64,000 nucleotides of DNA from Larkinella rosea (GTDB lineage Bacteria > Bacteroidota > Bacteroidia > Cytophagales > Spirosomataceae). The position numbers and the translations under genes are program-made. The notes below the pieces were generated by a model. It saw nothing but the letters and a program-made list of their open reading frames with translations, did no database searches and was not told the DNA's origin. Position 1 is the stretch's first letter, and each line of letters begins with the position of its first letter. The stretch spans positions 992,001-1,056,000 of the forward strand of contig NZ_RQJO01000009.1 in the NCBI RefSeq assembly GCF_003858635.1. Direction: 5' to 3'. Of this stretch, positions 50,738 to 58,644 are shown piece after piece.

Positions 50738-51127
50738 ATGCGAGAAAAGAAGACAATTTTAGTAGTGGACGATGATGTCGTTTACCGGCATTTATTGACC
50801 TCCCGATTAACCAAAACCGGTTATGAGGTACTGATCGCCAACAACGGGCGGGAAGCCCTGAACTGGATTCACCAATCGATTCAGCGTCCGGATCTGGTAA
50901 TTCTGGATTTATTGATGCCGCAGATGAGTGGGGTGGAAGTTCTGGAAGCGGTAAAAGCATTGCCGTTTAAGTTGCCCGTCATCCTGATTTCCGGGGCCGA
51001 ATGGCCAATTGCCCGGCAAGCGATGAGTCATTCCGCGCCGGATGCTTATTTAACCAAGCCTTTTGTCGTACAAGATCTGCTGGACAAGATAGAAGGGTTC
51101 CTGCAGCCAATTCCTGAAATTGGCTGA
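50738..51127 (+). CDS. Single-domain response regulator (REC)
   Basis: 129 residues, one receiver fold: DDD at 10-12 in LVVDDDVVY, phospho-acceptor D57 in VILDLLMPQMSG, Ser in LISGAEW, lysine in YLTKPF. No output domain. Its position after the hybrid kinase suggests a relay partner. A nearby out-of-frame ATG at 50731 is not used. Confidence 0.92.
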   Translation: MREKKTILVVDDDVVYRHLLTSRLTKTGYEVLIANNGREALNWIHQSIQRPDLVILDLLMPQMSGVEVLEAVKALPFKLPVILISGAEWPIARQAMSHSAPDAYLTKPFVVQDLLDKIEGFLQPIPEIG

Positions 51128-51241
51128 ACCGTCAATGGATGATCGGTTTTGATCGCTCTCGGATGCGGAGTGCCGGGTTGCTGTGGCCTTTGAAAATGCC
51201 GTAGCCGATCCGAACGTACCGGACTGCAAGGGAAAATACCG

Positions 51242-51541
51242 TTACACCGGAATAGTATACAGACTCAGCTTACTTTTCAGCAGTCGGATTTCGTCCTGCA
51301 TGACTTCAATTTTTTGCAGCAAATGACTGATCGCATCAATCCCGTCTAGGTTGATATTCAGATCATAATACAGGTTGCTGAATTTCTCGATGGCCTGCAT
51401 CTGATGGAGAGGAATGCATTTTTGCGCTTCCACCACAACCAGTTCGATGAGGCCGTATTCTTCCAGGGAAAAAACAAACGCGTGCTCTATCTGGTACTTA
51501 AGACAGTAGTCTTCAACAAGAATTACATCTTCCGGTAGCAT
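51242..51541 (-). CDS. cbpM: Chaperone modulator CbpM-like protein
   Basis: 99 residues. The MerR-like helical fold and pattern (EDVILVEDYCLKYQIEHAF, LEEYGLIELVVVEAQKCI, then a coiled C terminus) resemble CbpM, which binds and inhibits the J domain of CbpA. It follows the cbpA-like gene by 11 bases, the standard arrangement, and this supports the call despite modest sequence signal. Confidence 0.75.
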   Translation of the reverse strand: MLPEDVILVEDYCLKYQIEHAFVFSLEEYGLIELVVVEAQKCIPLHQMQAIEKFSNLYYDLNINLDGIDAISHLLQKIEVMQDEIRLLKSKLSLYTIPV

Positions 51542-51552
51542 ATTCTAACTGG

Positions 51553-52440
51553 TTATAATTCAGATAGTTCTTTAAATAATGCTCTCTGTTTTTCGGTCAA
51601 ACCGGTCGGGATTTTTACCGAATAGGTGACGTAAAGATCCCCAAATTTTCCTTCCTGTTTGTAAACCGGAAAGCCTTTGCCCTTTAACCGAACTTTGGTA
51701 CCGATCTGGGTTTCCGGGGCCACTTTTAACTTTACTTTCCCACTTAAGGTCTCGATGGTTGTGTCTCCGCCCAGAACCGCCGTGTATAAATCCAACTCAA
51801 CGGTTTTATACAGATCGTCGTTCAGTCGTTTAAAATCGGCATCTTCGGCAATGACAAAAGTGATATAGATGTCACCGGCGGGGCCGCCATTGGCTCCTGG
51901 TCCGCCCTGGCCTTTCAATTTGATTACCTGCCCGTTAGCAATACCGGCGGGTACCGTAATGCGGATGTTTTTACCGTTGACGGAAAGCGTGTGCTGGTGG
52001 GTCTCGTAGGCTTCCCGCAGACTGATCTGGAGTTCAGAGGAATAATCCTGTCCACGGAACTGGGCCTGTCGGCCACCGCTGCCACGCGGTTTTTCGCCAA
52101 AAAAAGATTCGAAAAAATCGGAAAAATCGCTGCCGGAGAAGGCATCACCGGAAAACCGCTGCTCGCTTCGACCGGCTTGCTGCTGCGACTGCCGGGCCTG
52201 CTCAAACTGCTCGGCATGTTTCCATTCTTCGCCATATTGGTCGTATTTCTTCCGTTTGTCGGGATCGCTCAATACCTCATTGGCTTCGTTGATTTGCTGG
52301 AATCGCGTATTGGCTTCCTGGTCGTTGGGGTTTAAATCCGGATGGTATTTCCGGGCCAGTTTTCGATACGCCTTTTTTATATCGTCGGTGGAGGCATTTT
52401 TTTGTATGCCCAGGACATTGTAATAATCGATAAATGCCAT
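51553..52440 (-). CDS. cbpA: DnaJ-type co-chaperone, CbpA-like
   Basis: 295 residues. J domain 1-70 with the HPD motif at H33-P34-D35, then a Gly/Ser/Phe-rich linker ([18 protein letters not shown]), and DnaJ C-terminal beta domains (about 125-290: [47 protein letters not shown]). The zinc-finger domain of true DnaJ is absent, as in CbpA. It stimulates DnaK and binds unfolded protein, and in some bacteria curved DNA. Confidence 0.92.
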   Translation of the reverse strand: MAFIDYYNVLGIQKNASTDDIKKAYRKLARKYHPDLNPNDQEANTRFQQINEANEVLSDPDKRKKYDQYGEEWKHAEQFEQARQSQQQAGRSEQRFSGDAFSGSDFSDFFESFFGEKPRGSGGRQAQFRGQDYSSELQISLREAYETHQHTLSVNGKNIRITVPAGIANGQVIKLKGQGGPGANGGPAGDIYITFVIAEDADFKRLNDDLYKTVELDLYTAVLGGDTTIETLSGKVKLKVAPETQIGTKVRLKGKGFPVYKQEGKFGDLYVTYSVKIPTGLTEKQRALFKELSEL

Positions 52441-52699
52441 AGCAGTGTAAAACGTAAAATTCGGATGAGGAGTGGCATTTGCTTTACCCTTCCAAAACCG
52501 CTGTTTGCTTCGATTTGTTCAGGGCACCTACGGTTTTTCCGGACCCGGAAATCGCCCCCTAAGTTACGCTTTGCGGCAATACGACAAAATGGTAGTTCTT
52601 TTGGTACTGGACGTGTTACTTTCCTGGTGTCGCTCCGTCTAATCATGTAGGTTCCGGAAACCCTCCGTAACACCAACCTATTGAATTCCGGCACCAACG

Positions 52700-53695
52700 A
52701 TGAAGAAGGTAGTAGCAATACTCCGGGATTATTTCGGAGTATCCCAACAAGAAGCACGGGGGATGTTGGCATTGCTGACACTTACCGGCTTCCTGTTGGC
52801 GCTGCCGCTGGCTTATCGCCAGTGGGTTCCCGATCAGGTTCCGGATACGTCTGCTTCTAATAAACGCCAGCTTGACAGCCTGGTTGCCCTGCTCGAAAAA
52901 GACAAAATAGCCGATGACGACCGATCTGACCACCACCCCGAACACACAGAGTCGGTGGTCGAGAGCCGGAAAATTGACCGGTTTGCCTTTAATCCCAACA
53001 CCATCGACTCCGAAAGCTGGCAACGCCTGGGGGTACCCCGCTGGCTGGCCGACCGCATTGTCCGGTACCGATCCAAAGGCGGGCAGTTTCGCAAAAAGGA
53101 AGATTTATTGAGGATTTACGATTTTTCGCCGGAGCTGTATGCCGACCTGGAACCGTACATTCGATTGAGTGAGGATAAAACCAGTGGAAAGTCACCGGAT
53201 TCGTATCCTAACCCGTTTTACAAAAACAAAACCAATACCGATAAAGCAGTACCTTACGCTAAACCAGCGTATTCGTCGGACCGGTTTAGCAAACCGGTTT
53301 TGCAATCGTTTGACATCAATACGGCGGACACCACTGAACTTATCAAGTTACGGGGCATTGGCTCCAAACTGGCGAACCGGATTGTGAAGTTTCGGGATGC
53401 GTTGGGCGGTTTTATTTCGACGGAACAATACACCGAAATATTCGGTCTGGACTCCCTGGCGTTGAGTGAACTGACCAAATACGGCCAGTTGCAGACACCG
53501 GCAAATAAAATACCGATCAATACCGCAAGCGCCGAAACCCTCGATCGGCACGTCTATCTAACCAAACGGCAGGCCGAAATCATTGTCAACTACCGGACGC
53601 AACACGGGCCGTATACCTCACCCGAATCGCTCCGCAACCTTCGCGTTCTCGACGCCAGAACGATTGAAAAACTGACGCCCTATCTGGAGTTTTAG
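52700..53695 (+). CDS. Helix-hairpin-helix protein (ComEA-like repeats)
   Basis: 331 residues with one N-terminal hydrophobic helix (GMLALLTLTGFLLALPLAY, about 20-38). Three HhH DNA-binding units follow: FNPNTIDSESWQRLGV with LADRIVRYRSKGGQF, DINTADTTELIKLRGIG with ANRIVKFRDALGGF, and INTASAETLDRHVYLTKRQ with VNYRTQHGPY. Membrane-anchored HhH proteins of this type resemble ComEA, the DNA receptor for uptake, or periplasmic DNA-binding relatives. Competence genes are not in the window, so function is inferred. Confidence 0.85.
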   Translation: MKKVVAILRDYFGVSQQEARGMLALLTLTGFLLALPLAYRQWVPDQVPDTSASNKRQLDSLVALLEKDKIADDDRSDHHPEHTESVVESRKIDRFAFNPNTIDSESWQRLGVPRWLADRIVRYRSKGGQFRKKEDLLRIYDFSPELYADLEPYIRLSEDKTSGKSPDSYPNPFYKNKTNTDKAVPYAKPAYSSDRFSKPVLQSFDINTADTTELIKLRGIGSKLANRIVKFRDALGGFISTEQYTEIFGLDSLALSELTKYGQLQTPANKIPINTASAETLDRHVYLTKRQAEIIVNYRTQHGPYTSPESLRNLRVLDARTIEKLTPYLEF

Positions 53696-53702
53696 AATAC
53701 AG

Positions 53703-53731
53703 CTGCGGTTTTGAACGTCTCAAAACCGCAG
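53703..53731. terminator. Bidirectional terminator
   Basis: Perfect 12-bp stem CTGCGGTTTTGA (53703-53714) with TCAAAACCGCAG (53720-53731) and a 5-base loop, between convergent genes ending at 53695 and 53743. Confidence 0.85.
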
Positions 53732-53742
53732 ACCCGTTTCGG

Positions 53743-54540
53743 TTAAAAATTGGGTTTCAACAGGTATTTCATGTAGAAATCGTCGATGGCTTTGACGGCT
53801 TCATCCGGCGTGTCGACCAGCGAAATCAGGTTCATATCGCCGGGGTTGATGTTGTGTTCTTTTTCCAGGATGGTTTGTTCAATCCAATCGACCAGTCCCT
53901 GCCAGAAGGATCGGCCAACCAGCACGATCGGGAAGCGCGCAATTTTCTTCGTCTGAATCAGCGTCAGCGACTCGAATAATTCGTCCAGTGTTCCGAAACC
54001 GCCCGGAAGCGCAATAAACCCCTGCGCATATTTGACGAACATGACTTTCCGAACGAAAAAGAAATCGAAATTGATGTTCTTGTCCGGGTCGATATAAATG
54101 TTGCTTTCCTGTTCAAACGGGAGTTCAATGTTCAGGCCGACCGATTTTCCGCCCTGCTCGAAAGCGCCTTTGTTCCCCGCTTCCATGATACCGGGTCCAC
54201 CGCCGGTAATGACGCCGTAGCCGTGCTTCACGAGCTTAGCCGCAATTTCTTCGGCCATCTGATAATACGGATTGTCCGGTTTGGTGCGGGCCGAGCCAAA
54301 AATGGACACGCAGGGACCGATTTTGGCGAGCTTGTCGAATCCTTCGACGAACTCGGCCATCACCTTGAAAATGACCCAGGAGTCGGCAATTTTTATTTCA
54401 CTCCAATTGCGGTCCTGAAAGGCTTCTTTGATGCGCTGCTCGTCGGGAGTAAGCAGCAACTCGTCGCGTTTGGGAAGGTCTTTTTGTATTTGCGAAACAT
54501 TCTGGGTTTCAGACCGATGTACTGTTTTTTCGGATTCCAT
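53743..54540 (-). CDS. LOG family Rossmann-fold protein
   Basis: 265 residues. The lysine-decarboxylase-like (LOG) signatures are GGGPGIMEAGNKGAFEQGG (113-131), R164-K165 and PGGFGTLDE (179-187). LOG enzymes release cytokinin base from its riboside monophosphate or hydrolyse nucleoside monophosphates; bacterial members are broad. The N-terminal 45 residues are an extension beyond the catalytic fold. Confidence 0.9.
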   Translation of the reverse strand: MESEKTVHRSETQNVSQIQKDLPKRDELLLTPDEQRIKEAFQDRNWSEIKIADSWVIFKVMAEFVEGFDKLAKIGPCVSIFGSARTKPDNPYYQMAEEIAAKLVKHGYGVITGGGPGIMEAGNKGAFEQGGKSVGLNIELPFEQESNIYIDPDKNINFDFFFVRKVMFVKYAQGFIALPGGFGTLDELFESLTLIQTKKIARFPIVLVGRSFWQGLVDWIEQTILEKEHNINPGDMNLISLVDTPDEAVKAIDDFYMKYLLKPNF

Positions 54541-54877
54541 GTATTTTTCGGATTTAGCAGCCGTGGGTGTTGGATTCTTCGGGCGTCTGCGATTAAACAG
54601 TTTAACCCCGAACCAATTTCAACTTCCAGACTCGCTGATGGTGGGTATCTTTCCAAATGACAGGTCAGCAAAACCGGGGCGGTTTTTGACCTTATCTGTA
54701 AAGTTTCCGGAATGAATTGTGTTGTTGATGCTTATTTGATCACTTACTTTGTAAAAAAAACGGACATGTTGGTGTGAAAAATGTTGGCCCTCCTGTCTGT
54801 CCGCTGCTGCTCAGCGCAGAACCGGAACATAATAACGTAATATCGTAGTTTTAGTTTCAATAGTTAATAAAAATCCC
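54541..54877. other. Divergent intergenic region before rpiB
   Basis: 337 bases without a gene. A small hairpin AAAACCG/CGGTTTT lies at 54670-54686, close to the LOG side. A -7-like TAGTTTTA occurs at 54847-54854 upstream of rpiB, without an obvious -33 partner. Confidence 0.35.
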
Positions 54878-55312
54878 ATGAAACCCTCAATTGCCGTTGG
54901 TGCCGATCACGCCGGATTTGCGTATAAACAGGAAATTGTCGCCTGGCTGGAAAAAGAAGGCTATCCGACGAAAGATTTTGGAACTTATACGGAAGCCTCC
55001 GCTGATTATCCGGATTTTGCTCATCCCGTGGCATCAGCTGTCGAAAACAAGCAATTCGACTGGGGCATTCTGGTTTGCGGGAGTGGCAATGGCGTCGCCA
55101 TTACGGCCAACAAACACCAGGGCATTCGGGCCGCTTTGTGCTGGCTGCCCGAATTGGCCGCGCTGGCCCGTCAACACAACAACGCCAATATTCTTTGCCT
55201 GCCGGAACGGTATATTTCGGCCGAAGAAGCGCTGGAATGTGTGAAAATTTTTCTCGCTACAGAATTTGAAGGAGGAAGGCACCAGACGCGGGTGGGGAAA
55301 ATCAGTTGTTGA
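54878..55312 (+). CDS. rpiB: Ribose-5-phosphate isomerase B
   Basis: 144 residues. The start IAVGADHAGFAYK carries the substrate D10-H11, the catalytic cysteine C67 is in LVCGSGNGVAITANK, and RQHNNANIL with LPERYIS completes the active site. It interconverts ribose-5-phosphate and ribulose-5-phosphate. Its last 11 bases overlap the end of the convergent membrane gene. Confidence 0.95.
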   Translation: MKPSIAVGADHAGFAYKQEIVAWLEKEGYPTKDFGTYTEASADYPDFAHPVASAVENKQFDWGILVCGSGNGVAITANKHQGIRAALCWLPELAALARQHNNANILCLPERYISAEEALECVKIFLATEFEGGRHQTRVGKISC

Positions 55313-56729
55313 TGGCTGCCTCTTTTCGGTGGTAAACGTCCGGTAAATCCGTCTTTTCGTACATGGCCGAAAGGGAGGGCGCACGCTGAAAAAGTTTTTT
55401 AATAACTCCTTCTTTATCAATGATGTAACTGGGTGGGTCTTTGCGGAAATGATCGTAAACGCTGATCACGCTTTCGTAATTGTCGAGGTTTCGGAGATCG
55501 AATTTGGCTAAATCCCAGTTCAGATACGGTGTGGCTGCCTGATTATTTCGATAGGCACTGAGGTCTTCCCCAATGACCAGGATGCGCTGCTGCTGGATAT
55601 GCCGGTCGATGGGCGATGTTTTGACCTGTAAGGCACTGAGTTGGCCCAGTTCCCATTTAGGAACCAGCGCCAGTGCCCCCTGGTAAAGAATCAGGAGGGT
55701 AAAGACAAATACCCCCAGAAATATAAATTCAGCTATCCACTCCCGGCGAATTCCCTGGAAGTAATACGACGCAAAAAAAGCCAGCGCCGGAACAAAACTG
55801 ATAAACAGCATCGGAGCCAGAAATGGCATCAGCGCCACCGAAATCACCGCCGTCAGCGCCCAGATCATCATGATTTGCTGGCAACGTTGCTGGAAATTAA
55901 CATACCGGGTGGTTTGCCGAAACAGACTCAGTAAACCGAGGGTACCCATGGCAAAAGGCAGGAACATGGAAGCCAGCAACGTCTGGAAATCGGTCAGGTC
56001 GTATTGCCGAACCCGAAAAACCGATGATAACAGATTGCGGTTTAAATCGGCCAGACTATCGGCCAGGTAATAATACAGGAGCGTCAGGACAATCGGGAAC
56101 GCAAAACCGAAAATCAGGAGGGAATGCTGCCGGAAACTCGCCCCGGTAAACAGCAGCAAGGCCATCAATGCCCACAAAATGAACAGGGCCGAAGGTAAAT
56201 AAAACAGGGCCGCGAGACTGATGTAAAAACCGACTTCAAAAACTTCGTCGGTGGCTCCGCGCCGGTCCATTTGTTTGATGAGCGTGCCAAATGCCAGCAG
56301 CAGAAAGGTCGTTGACAGCAAAACCGGCGACAAGGTGCTGCAATCGAACGACATGTTCAGAAACAGGACGTAGATCAGGCCGGGAATCCAGTTGCGGTCG
56401 GGATAAATATCCCGGACGTTCATCACCCAGTTGAAATACAACACCTGAAAAGCCGCCAGCGCCGTTCCGGCCACATGGTAGGCCAGGTGCGACCGTCCAA
56501 CCGCCATATCCAGCAGCCAGTAAACCAGCGCCGAAAGCGGGCTGACGCTGTCCCAGATGTCGCGGTACAGCAGATTGCCGTTGTTCATCTGTTCGCCCAC
56601 CAGCATCCAGTTCAGTTCCGGAACCAGCAGGGGAGGGGGCGACAGCAGAAACGGCAATCGAATCAGGAGCAGCAAAAGCATCAGACCAACAATCTGAAGG
56701 GTGGCGTTAACCCGAAAAAAACTTAACAA
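55302..56729 (-). CDS. Polytopic membrane protein of unknown function
   Basis: 475 residues with about ten to twelve hydrophobic helices over the first 370 (LQIVGLMLLLLLIRLPFLL, HSLLIFGFAFPIVLTLLYYY, WIAEFIFLGVFVFTLLIL) and a soluble C-terminal tail (GEDLSAYRNNQAATPYLNW). The topology resembles GT-C-fold glycosyltransferase-like proteins of Bacteroidota, but no catalytic DD or DxD loop is obvious. It overlaps rpiB by 11 bases at the 3' ends and has no same-strand neighbour. Confidence 0.75.
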   Translation of the reverse strand: MLSFFRVNATLQIVGLMLLLLLIRLPFLLSPPPLLVPELNWMLVGEQMNNGNLLYRDIWDSVSPLSALVYWLLDMAVGRSHLAYHVAGTALAAFQVLYFNWVMNVRDIYPDRNWIPGLIYVLFLNMSFDCSTLSPVLLSTTFLLLAFGTLIKQMDRRGATDEVFEVGFYISLAALFYLPSALFILWALMALLLFTGASFRQHSLLIFGFAFPIVLTLLYYYLADSLADLNRNLLSSVFRVRQYDLTDFQTLLASMFLPFAMGTLGLLSLFRQTTRYVNFQQRCQQIMMIWALTAVISVALMPFLAPMLFISFVPALAFFASYYFQGIRREWIAEFIFLGVFVFTLLILYQGALALVPKWELGQLSALQVKTSPIDRHIQQQRILVIGEDLSAYRNNQAATPYLNWDLAKFDLRNLDNYESVISVYDHFRKDPPSYIIDKEGVIKKLFQRAPSLSAMYEKTDLPDVYHRKEAAINN

Positions 56730-56851
56730 GGGACTCGTTGGTTTACGGTATGTACCACTAAATGGAACGACGAAATTAAGGCTTTAAGGTGAAAGAAGTC
56801 GAATAAAAGGCGGATATTTGCACCGCTTAAAATGAATAATGAACAATTAAA

Positions 56852-56954
56852 AATGAACCGCACGGGCGGCCCCTAATTAAAATCAAAATAAGGCATGTAT
56901 TTATTTCGGCCTTCATTATTCATTGTTAATTCGGGGCCGCCCGTGCGGTTCATT
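56852..56954. repeat. Inverted repeat in the divergent region upstream of rbfA
   Basis: Perfect 22-bp arms (56852-56873 and 56933-56954, core CCGCACGGGCGGCCCC). AATGAATAATGAACAATTAA and its inverse CATTATTCATTGTTAATT lie just before each arm, so the order is A-B-A'-B'. It ends 11 bases before the rbfA ATG. Neither flanking gene terminates here. Confidence 0.85.
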
Positions 56955-56965
56955 GTTTTTCAAAA

Positions 56966-57343
56966 ATGGAATCGAAACGACAACAGAAAGTATCGAGGTT
57001 GTTGCAGAAGGATCTGAGTGAAATCTTTCAACGCGACAGCCGACACCTGTTCAACGGCGCTTTTATCACCGTTACGAACGTGCGGGTGTCACCCGATTTT
57101 AGCATTGCACGGGTGTATGTGAGCTTTCTGGTAACCCCGAATAAAGAACTGCTGCTGGAATCGATCAAGGAGAAAAGCAAAGCGATCCGGCAGCAGCTTG
57201 CCGAACGCGTGCGGCACCAGCTCCGGATTATGCCGGAATTGCATTTTTACCTCGACGACACGGCCGAATATGCCGCCAAAATGGACGCTATTTTTGCCAA
57301 TCTCGACATTCCGCCCGCGCCGGAAGAAGACGATGAGGACTGA
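56966..57343 (+). CDS. rbfA: 30S ribosome-binding factor RbfA
   Basis: 125 residues of KH-like fold: QQKVSRLLQKDLSEIFQRD at the start, FITVTNVRVSPDFSIARVYV and RHQLRIMPELHFYLDDTAE in the core. It aids late 30S maturation and cold adaptation. It is 3 bases before the LolC-like permease gene, so both are in one operon. Confidence 0.95.
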   Translation: MESKRQQKVSRLLQKDLSEIFQRDSRHLFNGAFITVTNVRVSPDFSIARVYVSFLVTPNKELLLESIKEKSKAIRQQLAERVRHQLRIMPELHFYLDDTAEYAAKMDAIFANLDIPPAPEEDDED

Positions 57344-57346
57344 CCT

Positions 57347-58576
57347 ATGAACCTGCCCCTCTGGATCGCCCGACGGTATTTTTTCTCGAAACGCAAACGT
57401 AGTTTCATCAATCTGATTTCGCTGGTGTCGATGCTGGGCGTGGGCGTGGGGACGATGGCGTTGGTGGTGGTGTTGTCGGTTTTTAATGGGATGGAGGAAC
57501 TGAACCGGATGATTTTCAAGACATTCGAAGCCGACCTGACCGTTGCGCCCGCGTTGGGAAAACGCCTGACGGCTTCGCCTGAATTGCTGCAAGCCATCCG
57601 AAAAACCGGTGACGTGGTGCTGATCACGCAGGTCATTGAAGACAACGCGCTGGCCCGTTACCGCGACGGACAGACGGTGATCAAGCTGAAAGGCATCGAC
57701 AATTCGTACCTGCAGCGTCGCCAACTCGACACGGCACTGGTGGAGGGTAAACTCCGTTTGCAGGAAGACGGCGTGAATTATGCGCTGGTGGCCGAAGGAG
57801 TGCGGAACGCATTGCTGATTTCGCCCGAAGATATGCTGACTCCGCTGGAACTCTGGTATCCGCAAAATCGCAAGACCTATTCAGTTTTGTCATCCGATGC
57901 CTTTAACCAGGCTAATTTTTTGGTTTCGGGCGTTTTTTTTATTGAAGATAATTTCAACGATTACGTTTTAGCCCCGCTAAGTGTTGTCCGTGAATTGGTT
58001 GGCTATCAACAAAATCAGTTATCTTCGCTGGAATTGCAGGTAAAACCGGGTGTGGAGATTGCTGAGGTAAAGAAAACACTCCAGCAGCAATTGGGAAGCA
58101 ACGTGGTCATTAAAGACCGGGACGATCTGAATCCGGATCTGTTTCGGGCCATTCGCATCGAGAAACTGTTTGTAACCGTTACACTGGCTTTTCTGGTGCT
58201 GATTGCGTCGATCAACATCTTTTTCTCGTTGTCGATGCTGGCCATTGAAAAGAAAGATGATGTCGCAATCCTGTACGCGATGGGCGCGTCACCCTCGCTG
58301 GTTCGGCGGATTTTTCTGTTCGAAGGCAGTATTGTGGCTTTTATTGGGGCAATTATCGGACTGGTGCTGGGGATTGCCCTGTGTCTGTTGCAGCAGCGTT
58401 TCGGGTTTGTATCGATGGGCATCGAGAGTTCACTCATCGACGCGTATCCGGTGAAACTGGAAGCCAATGATCTGGTCATTACCACACTTATTGTGATCAT
58501 TGTAACGATTGTCGTATCCTGGTTTCCAGCAAAAAAGGCAGCTGCCGTATCAAAAGCGGTGGATAGTGTGCAGTAG
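57347..58576 (+). CDS. FtsX-like ABC permease (LolC/LolE type)
   Basis: 409 residues. N-terminal cytosolic ARRYFFSKRKRSFINLIS, first helix near 22-50 (VGVGTMALVVVLSVFNGME), a large periplasmic MacB-like domain, then three helices in the last 140 residues (VTVTLAFLVLIASINIFFSL, FEGSIVAFIGAIIGLVLG, VITTLIVIIVTIVVSW). Matches the lipoprotein-releasing permease family. Its ATPase (LolD) is not adjacent. Confidence 0.9.
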   Translation: MNLPLWIARRYFFSKRKRSFINLISLVSMLGVGVGTMALVVVLSVFNGMEELNRMIFKTFEADLTVAPALGKRLTASPELLQAIRKTGDVVLITQVIEDNALARYRDGQTVIKLKGIDNSYLQRRQLDTALVEGKLRLQEDGVNYALVAEGVRNALLISPEDMLTPLELWYPQNRKTYSVLSSDAFNQANFLVSGVFFIEDNFNDYVLAPLSVVRELVGYQQNQLSSLELQVKPGVEIAEVKKTLQQQLGSNVVIKDRDDLNPDLFRAIRIEKLFVTVTLAFLVLIASINIFFSLSMLAIEKKDDVAILYAMGASPSLVRRIFLFEGSIVAFIGAIIGLVLGIALCLLQQRFGFVSMGIESSLIDAYPVKLEANDLVITTLIVIIVTIVVSWFPAKKAAAVSKAVDSVQ

Positions 58577-58644
58577 ACAAATTGACAACAACTTACTAAA
58601 ATGCGGATTTTCGCGTTTTGAAAGAGGCTAAGTGAATACGCAGT

